Assembly: GCA_903944295.1 (NCBI GenBank)
Contig: CAJARA010000138.1
Span: 1-36,243 of the forward strand
Direction: 5' to 3'
DNA length: 36,243 nucleotides
DNA from: an uncultured Chloroflexota bacterium
GTDB taxonomy: Bacteria; Chloroflexota; Limnocylindria; Limnocylindrales; Limnocylindraceae
A model generated the notes under the pieces. That model worked only from the letters and a program-made list of their open reading frames with translations, searched no databases and was not told the origin of the DNA. This document shows, piece by piece, positions 27,583 through 36,243 of this stretch (positions within the stretch are counted from its first letter, which is position 1; each line of letters starts with the position of its first letter). The position numbers were made by a program, and so were the translations under genes.

Positions 27583-29445
27583 ATGACAGCCCTAAACGCC
27601 TCCGCAAACCTCGTCGCCCAGACGGGTATTCGCACCGTCGGCATCGTTGCGCACGTTGACCACGGGAAGACCACGCTGGTGGACAGCCTGCTGCGCCAGA
27701 ACGGCGCCTTCCGCGCCAACGAAGAGCTCGTGGAGCGCGTGATGGATAGCGGCGACCTTGAGCGGGAGAAGGGGATCACCATCCTCGCCAAGGAGACGGC
27801 GATCCAGTTCAAGGGTGTGCGCGTCGTAATCGTTGATACGCCTGGCCACGCTGACTTCGGCGGCGAGGTTGAGCGCAGCCTCTTGGCGGTTGACGCCGTA
27901 CTCCTCCTGGTTGACGCGTCCGAAGGTCCGCTCCCACAGACGCGCTACGTCCTCTCCAAGGCACTTGCACGCTCTCTCCCGGTAGTCCTTGTGATCAACA
28001 AGATTGATCGCGCCGACGCACGCATCAAGGAGGTCATTGACGAGGTCTATGAGCTCTTCCTTGACCTTGGTGCGAATGAGCAGCAGATCAACTTCCCGAT
28101 CGTCTACACCAATGCGCGTGCTGGCACCGCAACGCTTGACCTCGAGCAGCCTGGCACCGACTTGATCCCACTCTTGGATGTGGTGCTTGAGACAGCACCA
28201 GCACCGATGCATGAGCCGGGCCATCCGTTGCAGGTGCTGATCACCAACCTTGCTGCAAATGACTTCGTTGGCCGCATTGCGGTTGGCCGCATCCGGAACG
28301 GGATCGTCCGCAAGGGGGCGAAGATCATCATCATGCGTGAAGAGAGTTCAATCAGCGGAACGGTCACGTCGCTCACGCTCCCAATGGGCATTGAGCGCGT
28401 TGAGGTTGCAGAGGCTGGACCTGGTGAGATCGTTGGGATCGCAGGTCTCGCCGACGTTGAGATTGGCGAGACGATCACCGACCCTGCAGATCCGCGACCA
28501 CTTGAGCGACTCCACGTTGATCCGCCAACGCTACAGATGACATTCGGTGTCAACACGAGCCCGATCGGCGGCAAGGACGGCAAGTTCCTCACCTCACGCC
28601 AGCTGAAGGCGCGCCTTGAAAAGGAGGTGCTCGGCAATCCTGCGATTGAGGTGAGCCCAACAGAGACCGGTGAAGCCTTCCAGGTACGCGGACGCGGCGA
28701 ACTCCAGCTCGCCATCCTTGTTGAGCAGATGCGACGCGAAGGGTTTGAGCTTGAAGTCTCGCGCCCTGAGGTGCTCCTACATAAGGGGCCGAACGGGGTT
28801 GAGGAGCCATTTGAGCAGCTCACCATCGACGTCCCTGTTGACTTTGTTGGCGTGATCACCGGAATCATGGCTGAGCGCCGCGCACGCATGGAGAACATCC
28901 AGCACGGTGCTGACGGCCGCGCCCGCGTCGACTTCCTCATCCCAACGCGCGGCCTCATTGGCGTACGCGGTCGCATCCTTACTGAAACACGCGGAACCGC
29001 GCTGATCCACCAGTTGAGCGCCGGCTACAAGCCGTGGGTTGGCGAGATCCCGCACCGCACCAACGGCTGCCTCATCTCCGATCGCACCGGTGTGACGACG
29101 GGCTACGCCCTCTACGGTATTCAGGAGCGCGGCGAACTCTTCGTGCTCGAGGGCGAGCAGACGTATGAGGGCCAGATCATTGGCGAGAGCGCCAAGCCTG
29201 GTGACATGGATGTCAACGCGGTGCGCGAAAAGAAGCTCACCAACATGCGCACCCACTCGCACGACGAAGCGATTCGACTCACACCACCACGCCGCATGGC
29301 GCTGGAGAACGCGCTTGAGTTCATCGGGCCAGACGAGTTGATTGAGGTGACGCCGTCCGCCCTCCGACTGCGCAAGCGACTCCTCAATGAGAATGATCGA
29401 CGCCGCGATGCTGGCCGGCGCGCCGAGATGCGCGAGGCAAACTAG
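27583..29445 (+). CDS. typA: Translational GTPase TypA/BipA
   Basis: GIVAHVDHGKTTLVDSLLRQNG, DSGDLEREKGITILAK, VDTPGHADFGGEVERSL, NKIDRADAR and C-terminal GYALYGIQERGELFVLEGEQTYEGQIIGE. Confidence 0.98.
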   Translation: MTALNASANLVAQTGIRTVGIVAHVDHGKTTLVDSLLRQNGAFRANEELVERVMDSGDLEREKGITILAKETAIQFKGVRVVIVDTPGHADFGGEVERSLLAVDAVLLLVDASEGPLPQTRYVLSKALARSLPVVLVINKIDRADARIKEVIDEVYELFLDLGANEQQINFPIVYTNARAGTATLDLEQPGTDLIPLLDVVLETAPAPMHEPGHPLQVLITNLAANDFVGRIAVGRIRNGIVRKGAKIIIMREESSISGTVTSLTLPMGIERVEVAEAGPGEIVGIAGLADVEIGETITDPADPRPLERLHVDPPTLQMTFGVNTSPIGGKDGKFLTSRQLKARLEKEVLGNPAIEVSPTETGEAFQVRGRGELQLAILVEQMRREGFELEVSRPEVLLHKGPNGVEEPFEQLTIDVPVDFVGVITGIMAERRARMENIQHGADGRARVDFLIPTRGLIGVRGRILTETRGTALIHQLSAGYKPWVGEIPHRTNGCLISDRTGVTTGYALYGIQERGELFVLEGEQTYEGQIIGESAKPGDMDVNAVREKKLTNMRTHSHDEAIRLTPPRRMALENALEFIGPDELIEVTPSALRLRKRLLNENDRRRDAGRRAEMREAN

Positions 29446-29453
29446 GTCTTCCG

Positions 29454-30623
29454 ATGAGTCCCGCGCGGATCTTCGCCGACCACGCTGCCGGCTCCGCCGT
29501 GCGACCAGAGGTTGCCGACCTCCTCGCTGACCTCTATCGCGACGGCATCGGGAATCCGAACGGTGGCCACGCCGAAGCACGCCGCTCGCGCGCCGTACTC
29601 GATGAGGCTCGCGCCTCCCTCGCCGCCGCACTCGGTGTGGAGTCGCGACAGGTCACCTTCACGGCGAGCGCCTCAGAGGGTCTTGCACTGGCGCTGAACA
29701 GCGAGACTCGTGCGAAGGAGCCACTCCTGACCAGCGCAACTGAGCACCGCGGCGCGCGCGCCCTTGCGCAGCGACATGTCGCTGCGGGGGGTGCGGTGCA
29801 CCTTCTCCCTGTGGACGAGCGTGGCGCATGGGCCACCAACTCGCCACTGGTTCGCGACGTTGCCAGCCAGGGTGGCGTTGCACTGCTCACACTCGCCTCT
29901 GGTGAGCTCGGCACCATCCAACCGCGAGCTGATCTGATTCACATTTGGCGAGAAGCGGGTGGCGGCGCGCTGATCTTTGACGGAGTTCAGGCGGCGGCGG
30001 CCGAGCTTCGATTTGATGAGATCGGTGCAACGCACCTTGTGCTCGGTTCGGCAAAGGTTGAGGGGCCGGCGGGGATTGCGGCACTAGTCTCTGCACCGGA
30101 TCGTCGCCTCCATCCGCTGGTTCCTGGCGGCGGACAGGAGCGTGGGCGTCGCGGTGGCACCGAGGCGGTCCCACTCGCTGCAGCGTTCGCACACGCCTAC
30201 CGGTTGATGAGCAATGAGCGCCATGCAACGCAGCGGCACCTCGCGCAGCTTTGCGAAGCATTTGATGCTGCACTTGGTAACCCGGCAACCCACGGCCTCA
30301 TCGCTACAGGTGCTTCAGATCTCGGCGCACGGCTCCCTGGGCATCGCTCATATGCGGCGGAGTGGGCGCTCGGTGACGACCTTGTTGCCGCGCTCGATCA
30401 CGCTGGGCTCGCCATTTCAACGGGCTCTGCGTGTATCAGCGGTTCGCGTGAACCATCTGAGGCGCTCGCCGCATGCGGCCTCTCGGATGCTGCGTCACGC
30501 GGCGGGATTCGCATCAGCTTCGGTCGAACACACAGCGTGGATGAGGCGCGCCTCGCGGCAGCCACACTCGCCGCAACCTGCGCCCGCATTCGCAGTAGCT
30601 ACACCGCGGAGGTCTCACGATGA
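29454..30623 (+). CDS. Cysteine desulfurase family aminotransferase (NifS/IscS-like, divergent)
   Basis: FADHAAGSAVRPEV, TEHRGA, FDGVQAAAAEL, GSAKVEGPAGIAALV (candidate PLP Lys), PGGGQERGRRGGTEAV and STGSACISG (candidate catalytic Cys). Confidence 0.88.
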   Translation: MSPARIFADHAAGSAVRPEVADLLADLYRDGIGNPNGGHAEARRSRAVLDEARASLAAALGVESRQVTFTASASEGLALALNSETRAKEPLLTSATEHRGARALAQRHVAAGGAVHLLPVDERGAWATNSPLVRDVASQGGVALLTLASGELGTIQPRADLIHIWREAGGGALIFDGVQAAAAELRFDEIGATHLVLGSAKVEGPAGIAALVSAPDRRLHPLVPGGGQERGRRGGTEAVPLAAAFAHAYRLMSNERHATQRHLAQLCEAFDAALGNPATHGLIATGASDLGARLPGHRSYAAEWALGDDLVAALDHAGLAISTGSACISGSREPSEALAACGLSDAASRGGIRISFGRTHSVDEARLAAATLAATCARIRSSYTAEVSR

Positions 30624-31798
30624 GCGATCACGCTGCGCTCCCGCAGCTCGGGCTCCCAGTCGGCTGGCTCGCTGAGCCGGTCGCGAGCGCCCCAGAGCGG
30701 GTGCTAGTAGCGCTCTCTGGTGGCGTTGACTCCTCCGTTGCTGCGGCGCTCCTAGTTGAGGCGGGACACGAAGTTGTTGGTGTCTGGATGCGGTTGCACG
30801 ATGCGGCGGATCGCGTGGATGGCGGCCGAAAGAGCTGCTGCACGTTGGACGCTGCAGATGATGCCCGCCGTGTTGCTGATCAGCTGAAGATCCCGTTCCA
30901 CATCCAGAACCTTGAGCGCGAGTTTGCTGCAGCGGTCCTTGAGCCGTTTATTGGTTCATACCTTGACGGCGAGACGCCGAGTCCCTGTGTGGGATGCAAT
31001 ACGGCGGTGAAGTTTGGCGCGCTGGTGGGGAAGGGGAGCGCCCTCTTCGGATGTGATGCGGTTGCTACGGGGCACTATGCGCGACGTGCGGTGAGTGCCG
31101 ATGGTGCGAGCTGGCGACTGCGGACCGCTGTAGATAGCGACAAGGATCAGACCTACTTCCTGCACGGTCTGAGTAGCGAGGCGATTGCGCGTGCACGCTT
31201 CCCGCTCGGCGAGCTGACAAAGGGTGAGGTACGAGATGCGGCGCGTGCGCGCGGGCTCGCAACGGCAGAGAAGCCGGAGAGCCAGGAGATCTGCTTCGTC
31301 CCCGATGGGGACTATCGGTCGCTCCTTCGCTCGCGCGGTTGGTCGCCAAAGGCAGGTGAGATCGTTGATGAGCGCGGCGACGTTGTTGGCGAGCATCAGG
31401 GGAGCGCTGGCTTCACCGTTGGACAGCGGCGCGGACTCTCCGTTGCGGCGGACACACCGCGATACGTCAGTGCGGTTGATCCGCGAACAAATCGCATCAC
31501 GATCGGTCGACGCGAGTCGCTGGAGCGCCGCGAGATTGATCTGACCGGCGCAGCGACGCCGAGTGGTGAACTTCAATCAGACGTGGTCCTTGAGGGACGC
31601 GCACGCATCCGGCACCGCGGCGTTTTGGCGGAGGGGCGACTGATTAGTCGCGGCGGCGGTGCAGCGACTCTGGAACTTCGTGAGCCGCTCTGGGCTCCAT
31701 CACCTGGGCAGACGGTGGTCCTCTATGAGGGCGAGACGCTCGCCGCTGGCGGCCAGATTGCCGCCCCAGTCACCGCACCCGTCGCCGCGCATGCTTGA
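30620..31798 (+). CDS. mnmA: tRNA-specific 2-thiouridylase MnmA
   Basis: VLVALSGGVDSSVAAALL PP-loop, TPSPCVGCNTAVKFG, SQEICFVPDGDY and GFTVGQRRGL motifs. ATGA overlap with the cysteine desulfurase gene. Confidence 0.95.
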   Translation: MSDHAALPQLGLPVGWLAEPVASAPERVLVALSGGVDSSVAAALLVEAGHEVVGVWMRLHDAADRVDGGRKSCCTLDAADDARRVADQLKIPFHIQNLEREFAAAVLEPFIGSYLDGETPSPCVGCNTAVKFGALVGKGSALFGCDAVATGHYARRAVSADGASWRLRTAVDSDKDQTYFLHGLSSEAIARARFPLGELTKGEVRDAARARGLATAEKPESQEICFVPDGDYRSLLRSRGWSPKAGEIVDERGDVVGEHQGSAGFTVGQRRGLSVAADTPRYVSAVDPRTNRITIGRRESLERREIDLTGAATPSGELQSDVVLEGRARIRHRGVLAEGRLISRGGGAATLELREPLWAPSPGQTVVLYEGETLAAGGQIAAPVTAPVAAHA

Positions 31799-32060
31799 GC
31801 CGGCGCCACTCCTCATTGGGCTCACCGTTCTTGTTACTGCACTGATCGGCCGACTACTCGGACAGCGTGCCCCACTCCCCGTGGCGTTGGCTGCCGCCAC
31901 CGTCGGCGCCCTCCTCGCGCAGGTGATCGGGGAGCGTCTCTTCGGTGGGCTGATCCCCGTTGGCGGCGCCGCTTGGCCAGCCCCCCTGATCGGCGCACTG
32001 CTCGCCGAACGCCTTGCCGCACGCGTTGCGACAGGTTGGGAGCGCGGTCGCCAGCCGTAA
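31791..32060 (+). CDS. Small membrane protein (89 aa), possibly GlsB/YeaQ-like
   Basis: MLEPAPLLIGLTVLVTALIGRLLGQRAPLPVALAAATVGALLAQVIGERLFGG...: hydrophobic, Gly/Ala-rich segments. ATG at 31791 overlaps the mnmA stop by 8 nt; the tracked start 31659 runs inside mnmA. Confidence 0.6.
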   Translation: MLEPAPLLIGLTVLVTALIGRLLGQRAPLPVALAAATVGALLAQVIGERLFGGLIPVGGAAWPAPLIGALLAERLAARVATGWERGRQP

Positions 32061-32085
32061 GGCTCGCTGAGGTCGTGCACCCCTC

Positions 32086-32094
32086 TGCTACGCT
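32086..32094 (+). promoter_or_regulatory. Candidate extended -10 element TGCTACGCT upstream of alaS
   Basis: TGC-TACGCT-CGG-ATG-ATG; the 9-mer is identical to the one before topA. 6 nt to the second ATG (32101). Confidence 0.4.
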
Positions 32095-32097
32095 CGG

Positions 32098-34839
32098 ATG
32101 ATGGAGCGCGACTCAAGGATTCCTTCATACAGCGCCGCTGAGCTTCGCTCGCGCTTTGTCGCCTTCTTTGCGGCCCGCGGACACGCCGAAGTGCCGAGCG
32201 CCTCACTCCTCCCCGCTGGCGACGCCACGCTCCTCTTCACCAACTCAGGGATGGTGCAGTTCAAAGAGCTCTTTAGCGGCGCCGAGACCCGCTCCTATAC
32301 GCGCGCCGTTGACTACCAGCGCTGCCTCCGCGTGGCGGGGAAGCACAACGACTTTGAGGAGGTCGGTCGCACGCCGCGCCACCACACGCTCTTCGAGATG
32401 CTCGGCAGCTGGTCGTTCGGCGACTACTTCAAGCGCGACGCAATCGTCTGGGCCTGGGAGTTCCTCACCGTAGATCTCGGCATCCCCGCCGATCGTCTCG
32501 CCGCAACCATCTACTCGGATGATGAAGAGGCGGCGGCGATCTGGCTTAACGAGATCAAGCTTCCGCCGGAGCGCCTTGCGCGCTGGGGGAACGTTGCGAA
32601 GGGTGACGATGCGAACTTCTGGCGCATGGCGGAGACGGGGCCGTGCGGGCCATGCTCAGAAATCCACTTTGATCGCGGGGCTGAGCTTTCTTGCGGGAAA
32701 GACTGCGCACCAGATCACTCGGAGCAGTGCCCACGCTGGCTGGAGATCTGGAACCTCGTCTTTATGCAGTACGAACAGCACGCTGATGGTCGCCGCGCCG
32801 AGCTCCCCTTTAAGAGCGTTGATACAGGGATGGGCCTTGAGCGACTCGCGAGCGTCAGCCAGCAGGTGCTCTCCAACTACGACACCGACCTCTTCGTGCC
32901 GATCCACGCCGCGCTACGCAAGATCACAGGGCACGGGGCGAAAGAGTTTGAGGCGCAACGTTTCAGCTATCAGGTGATCGCAGACCACTCTCGTGCCGTC
33001 ACCTTCCTCCTCGCCGACGGAATTCGCCCCGGAAATGAAGGGCGTGGCTACGTGCTTCGTCGCATCATTCGTCGTGCTGTTCGCCATGGGCGGCTCCTTG
33101 GCGTTGAGCGACCCTTCCTTGCTGAGGTTGCTCGTGAGGTGATCGCGCTCATGTCTGACGCGTATCCGTATCTGCGCGATGCAGGCCCAGTAGTCATTGA
33201 GTCACTCGAGCGCGAAGAGGCGCAGTTTGCGCGCACGCTTGATGGCGGCTCTGCACTCCTCGCGACGGCGTTGAAGCCGCTCGCTAAGGGGACGACCGCC
33301 GTGGGGACGCGCGCTGATCAGCTCCCTGCGAACGCACCGAAGCTTGATGGCGAGGTTGCCTTCAAGCTGCACGACACATTCGGCTTCCCGATCGACCTGA
33401 CGGTGGAACTCGCGGCGGAGCGTGGCGTAGCGGTTGATCGGGTCGGATTCGATGCGGCGCTCGCCGAGCAGCGACAGCGCAGCCGCGGCGGAAAGAAGGC
33501 GGAGCTCGCCGAACATGCCGCAACCCTTGCGCAACTTGAAGAGGTGCAGCGCAAGGTTGGCGACACAGAGTTCATCGGCTACGAATCGCTTGAAGGGAGC
33601 GCCACGGTGAAGGGGATCCTCGCCGAGGCTGGCGCAACTGATCGCGCGGAGAGCGGGAGTGTTCGCCTTGTCGTGGAGCGCACCCCGTTCTATGCCGAGC
33701 GTGGCGGCCAGGTCGGTGATCAGGGGGAGATTCTCGGCGCACAAGGGGCGAGGATCGGCCTGGTGACCGATACACAGCGCCCGGTCGGCGCGATGACGCT
33801 GCATGATGTTGAACTCAGTGCCCCAGTTGCCCTTGGCGATTCAGTGACACTCCGTGTTGATGCGCCGCGGCGTGCCGCGACGGTGCGCAACCATACGGCG
33901 ACACACCTGCTCCATCGGGCGATCAGGATCATTGCAGGGGCGGATGCGAAGCAGCGCGGCTCGCTGGTGCATCCGGAATACCTGCGGTTTGACTACCCAC
34001 TCGATCGTGCGCTGACGCGCGAGGAGCGCGATGCCGTGGAGGCGGAGGTGCAGCGCGCCATTCGGGAGGACATTCCGGTCACGGTCGCCCAAATGACGAT
34101 GAAGGAGGCGGTCGCCGCCGGTGCCGATGCCTTCTTTGATGAGAAGTACGGCGAGTCGGTGCGTACCGTGCGGATGGCTGATTATTCGCATGAGCTCTGC
34201 GGTGGGACGCACTGCCGTGCAACGGGCGAGGTGGGAAGTTTCGTGATCACCTCTGATCGCAGCATCGGTTCTGGCCTGCGCCGTATTGAGGCGCTGAGCG
34301 GGCCCGTTGCCGACGAGCTCCTCCGTTCGCGCGTGAAGAGCCTAGAGGCGGCGGCAGACGCTCTCGGCCTCCAGGACGCAGAGCAGCTCGTGCAGAAGAT
34401 CGGTCAGCTTCAGGCAGAGCTGAAAGATGCGAAGCGGCGTGCACGCGAGGGGAGTGGACGCAAGGCTGATCCTGTCGCACTCGCCGCCGCCGCAACAACG
34501 GTGAAGGCGGGCTACGGAGTGCTCGTCACCTCGGCTGACGTTGAAGATCTTGAAGCGCTGAAGGAGCTCTCGCTGCAGATCCGGAAGAAGATGGGCGACG
34601 GCGTGATCGCACTGGTGCGACCGGGCGGGAGTCCCGATCTGCTTGTCACCGTTGAGGGGACTGGCGCTGCATCTGCCAATGCTGGAGAGATCGTCGCCGC
34701 TGGCGCAAGCGCCTGCGGTGGACGTGGAGGTGGAAAGCCGAACATGGGGCAGGGTCGCGGCGCTGAAGGGAGCGATGCGGCGGTGGCGCTCAACGCCATG
34801 GCGACGCTGCTCGGCGTGAAGCCGGTCTCACTGAGCTGA
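32098..34839 (+). CDS. alaS: Alanyl-tRNA synthetase
   Basis: LLFTNSGMVQFKELFSG, RVAGKHNDFEEVGRTPRHHTLFEMLGSWSFGDYFK, HTATHLLHRA, ELCGGTHC and GGRGGGKPNMGQG motifs. Confidence 0.98.
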   Translation: MMERDSRIPSYSAAELRSRFVAFFAARGHAEVPSASLLPAGDATLLFTNSGMVQFKELFSGAETRSYTRAVDYQRCLRVAGKHNDFEEVGRTPRHHTLFEMLGSWSFGDYFKRDAIVWAWEFLTVDLGIPADRLAATIYSDDEEAAAIWLNEIKLPPERLARWGNVAKGDDANFWRMAETGPCGPCSEIHFDRGAELSCGKDCAPDHSEQCPRWLEIWNLVFMQYEQHADGRRAELPFKSVDTGMGLERLASVSQQVLSNYDTDLFVPIHAALRKITGHGAKEFEAQRFSYQVIADHSRAVTFLLADGIRPGNEGRGYVLRRIIRRAVRHGRLLGVERPFLAEVAREVIALMSDAYPYLRDAGPVVIESLEREEAQFARTLDGGSALLATALKPLAKGTTAVGTRADQLPANAPKLDGEVAFKLHDTFGFPIDLTVELAAERGVAVDRVGFDAALAEQRQRSRGGKKAELAEHAATLAQLEEVQRKVGDTEFIGYESLEGSATVKGILAEAGATDRAESGSVRLVVERTPFYAERGGQVGDQGEILGAQGARIGLVTDTQRPVGAMTLHDVELSAPVALGDSVTLRVDAPRRAATVRNHTATHLLHRAIRIIAGADAKQRGSLVHPEYLRFDYPLDRALTREERDAVEAEVQRAIREDIPVTVAQMTMKEAVAAGADAFFDEKYGESVRTVRMADYSHELCGGTHCRATGEVGSFVITSDRSIGSGLRRIEALSGPVADELLRSRVKSLEAAADALGLQDAEQLVQKIGQLQAELKDAKRRAREGSGRKADPVALAAAATTVKAGYGVLVTSADVEDLEALKELSLQIRKKMGDGVIALVRPGGSPDLLVTVEGTGAASANAGEIVAAGASACGGRGGGKPNMGQGRGAEGSDAAVALNAMATLLGVKPVSLS

Positions 34840-35330
34840 TGACCTCAAGCGTGCGCCGCCTCGGCATTGACCTTGGCGATCGTCGTGTTGGGCTTGCCGT
34901 CTCGGTTGATGACACTTCGCCACGTGGGCTCTCCACGATGATGCGCAGCGAACACATCGATGGTGACGTGACCCGCCTCGCCACGATCTGCCGAGAGCAG
35001 CGCATCAGCGAACTTGTCATTGGGCTCCCACTGCATAGCGACGGCACGATGAGCCCGCAGGGGGAGAAGACGCTGCACTGGGCGGAGCAGGTGGTTGCGC
35101 ACCTCCAGCTTCCGATCATCTTTATTGACGAGCGTTACTCCTCAGAGCGCGCCGCTGAGCGCGTTGGTCGGCAGGGGGGTGGATCTGGTGGCGCTGCGCC
35201 AGGGCCAACCCGTCGTGCGGCGCACCGTGCGGCGATTGATCAGGCAGCCGCGCAACTGATCCTTGAGGATGCGGGGAACCCTGCACTTCACGTTGATCCA
35301 ACGCAGCTAGTTCGGACCTCCGCTACATGA
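34839..35330 (+). CDS. ruvX: Putative Holliday junction resolvase RuvX/YqgF
   Basis: RLGIDLGDRRVGLAVS, LVIGLPLHSDGTMSPQ, FIDERYSSERA and IDQAAAQLILED motifs. TGATG junction with alaS. Confidence 0.92.
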   Translation: MTSSVRRLGIDLGDRRVGLAVSVDDTSPRGLSTMMRSEHIDGDVTRLATICREQRISELVIGLPLHSDGTMSPQGEKTLHWAEQVVAHLQLPIIFIDERYSSERAAERVGRQGGGSGGAAPGPTRRAAHRAAIDQAAAQLILEDAGNPALHVDPTQLVRTSAT

Positions 35331-36243
35331 GCCGACCGCCACGCCTCCTTGCACTCGGTGCGATCGTGCTCGCGCTCGTCCTCGGACGCGTTGCAGCACC
35401 AGCACTGATCGGTGACGTGTTGGTGAGTGCCAGCCTCCGCTCGCCGGCACTCCTCTCGCTCCCACTCCTCGGCGACATCGTTGTTGAGCGACTCGGTGAT
35501 CGCATCAGCGCTCCCGCCGGGAGCGATACAACGCTCGTCACCGTAGAGATCGCGGCGGGCAGTAGTAGTAGCGAGATCGCGGCACAGCTTTATGAGGCAG
35601 GACTGATCGGCGACGAGACCGGCTTCATCGTTGCGGTGAGTCGCGCCGGCCTTGAAGGGGGCCTGCAGGCGGGACTCTTCCAGGTGGCGGCGAGCATGAC
35701 GCCGAGCGAGATCGCCGTTGCGCTGACGCAGCCGTATCGCGAGCCAGCGATCGCGGTGCAGTTGCGCGCCGGCCTTCGCCTTGAGCAGATCGTTGCGCAG
35801 ATCGGCACGCTCGACCTCCCCTTCACGCAGCGTGAGCTGCTCGATCTACTGCGCGCCCCATCGGCCGAGATTCTCGCCGACTACGACTGGCTTGACCTCC
35901 CGACCGGTTCAACGCTCGAAGGGCGGCTCGGCGCTGGCACCTTCAACGTGCCGGTGAGCGCAACGGCAGAACGCTTCGTTCGCATGCTTCTTGACCGATT
36001 CGCGGAGGAGGTCCCCGCCGAGCTTCGAGGTAGCGCGCCAGACGGGCGCTCCTTCCATGAGGTGCTGACGATGGCCTCAATCGTTGAGCGCGAGGCGGCG
36101 CTTGATGAGGAGCGACCACGCATGGCCGGCGTCTACGCGTATCGGCTGCAGCAGGGGATCGGGCTCTTTGCGGACCCAACGATCATCTGGGTTGCCGACT
36201 CTGCGGCGCTACGCAACCTGAAGCTCGAAAAGTGGCAGACCTA
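35327..36243 (+). CDS. mltG: Endolytic transglycosylase MltG (YceG-like), 3'-truncated by the window edge
   Basis: Own translation from ATG 35327 is open to the right edge (MSRPPRLLALGAIVLALVLG...VTVEIAAGSSSSEIAAQLYEAGLIGDETGF...LEGRLGAGTFNVP...MASIVEREAALDEERPRMAGVYAYRLQQGIGLFADPTIIW). ATGA overlap with ruvX. Confidence 0.88.
   Translation, partial: MSRPPRLLALGAIVLALVLGRVAAPALIGDVLVSASLRSPALLSLPLLGDIVVERLGDRISAPAGSDTTLVTVEIAAGSSSSEIAAQLYEAGLIGDETGFIVAVSRAGLEGGLQAGLFQVAASMTPSEIAVALTQPYREPAIAVQLRAGLRLEQIVAQIGTLDLPFTQRELLDLLRAPSAEILADYDWLDLPTGSTLEGRLGAGTFNVPVSATAERFVRMLLDRFAEEVPAELRGSAPDGRSFHEVLTMASIVEREAALDEERPRMAGVYAYRLQQGIGLFADPTIIWVADSAALRNLKLEKWQT

Noticed and set aside
28104-29631. Long minus-strand ORFs (290 and 284 aa) opposite typA and the start of the cysteine desulfurase gene
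   Set aside because: They mirror the coding strand of a highly conserved GTPase; no recognisable domain and they overlap each other.
35567-35579. AGT/AGC short tandem repeat encoding SSSS in MltG
   Set aside because: Only four codons in a linker-like position; too short to call a repeat feature.
1-36243. CRISPR array, prophage, transposon or toxin-antitoxin/defence system
   Set aside because: No regularly spaced repeats, transposase or phage-type protein was seen; the only tyrosine recombinase sits in a conserved housekeeping order (dprA-topA-xer).

Overview
This is a dense, high-GC bacterial housekeeping region. Nearly all genes are on the + strand and many are joined by 1-8 nt stop/start overlaps. 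Protein motifs and gene order suggest a streamlined Chloroflexota-like genome, but that is inference and no search was run. In order: a nucleoside-type ABC importer (ATPase cut by the left edge, plus two permeases), two tandem nucleoside hydrolases, a low-MW protein tyrosine phosphatase (-), tRNA-Met(CAU), ftsH, an M20 peptidase, a prephenate dehydrogenase, a MutT-like COG4112-type protein, yifB/comM, dprA, topA, xerC/D, murJ, a FemAB-like protein, a murE-type ligase, rel, hisS, aspS, a degenerate NTP-transferase-like protein (-), typA, a cysteine desulfurase, mnmA, a small membrane protein, alaS, ruvX and mltG (cut by the right edge). I saw no mobile element, CRISPR array, defence island, prophage or obvious new multi-gene system. 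The most useful leads are: (i) -10-like hexamers 3-7 nt upstream of start codons, suggesting leaderless transcripts, including a 42-bp divergent promoter; (ii) a possible tRNA-Met-ftsH dicistron; (iii) divergent family members (NTP-transferase-like protein, MurE specificity motif, cysteine desulfurase, DprA, MltG); (iv) an AspRS that may be non-discriminating; (v) an apparent excess of GCGATCGC octamers.
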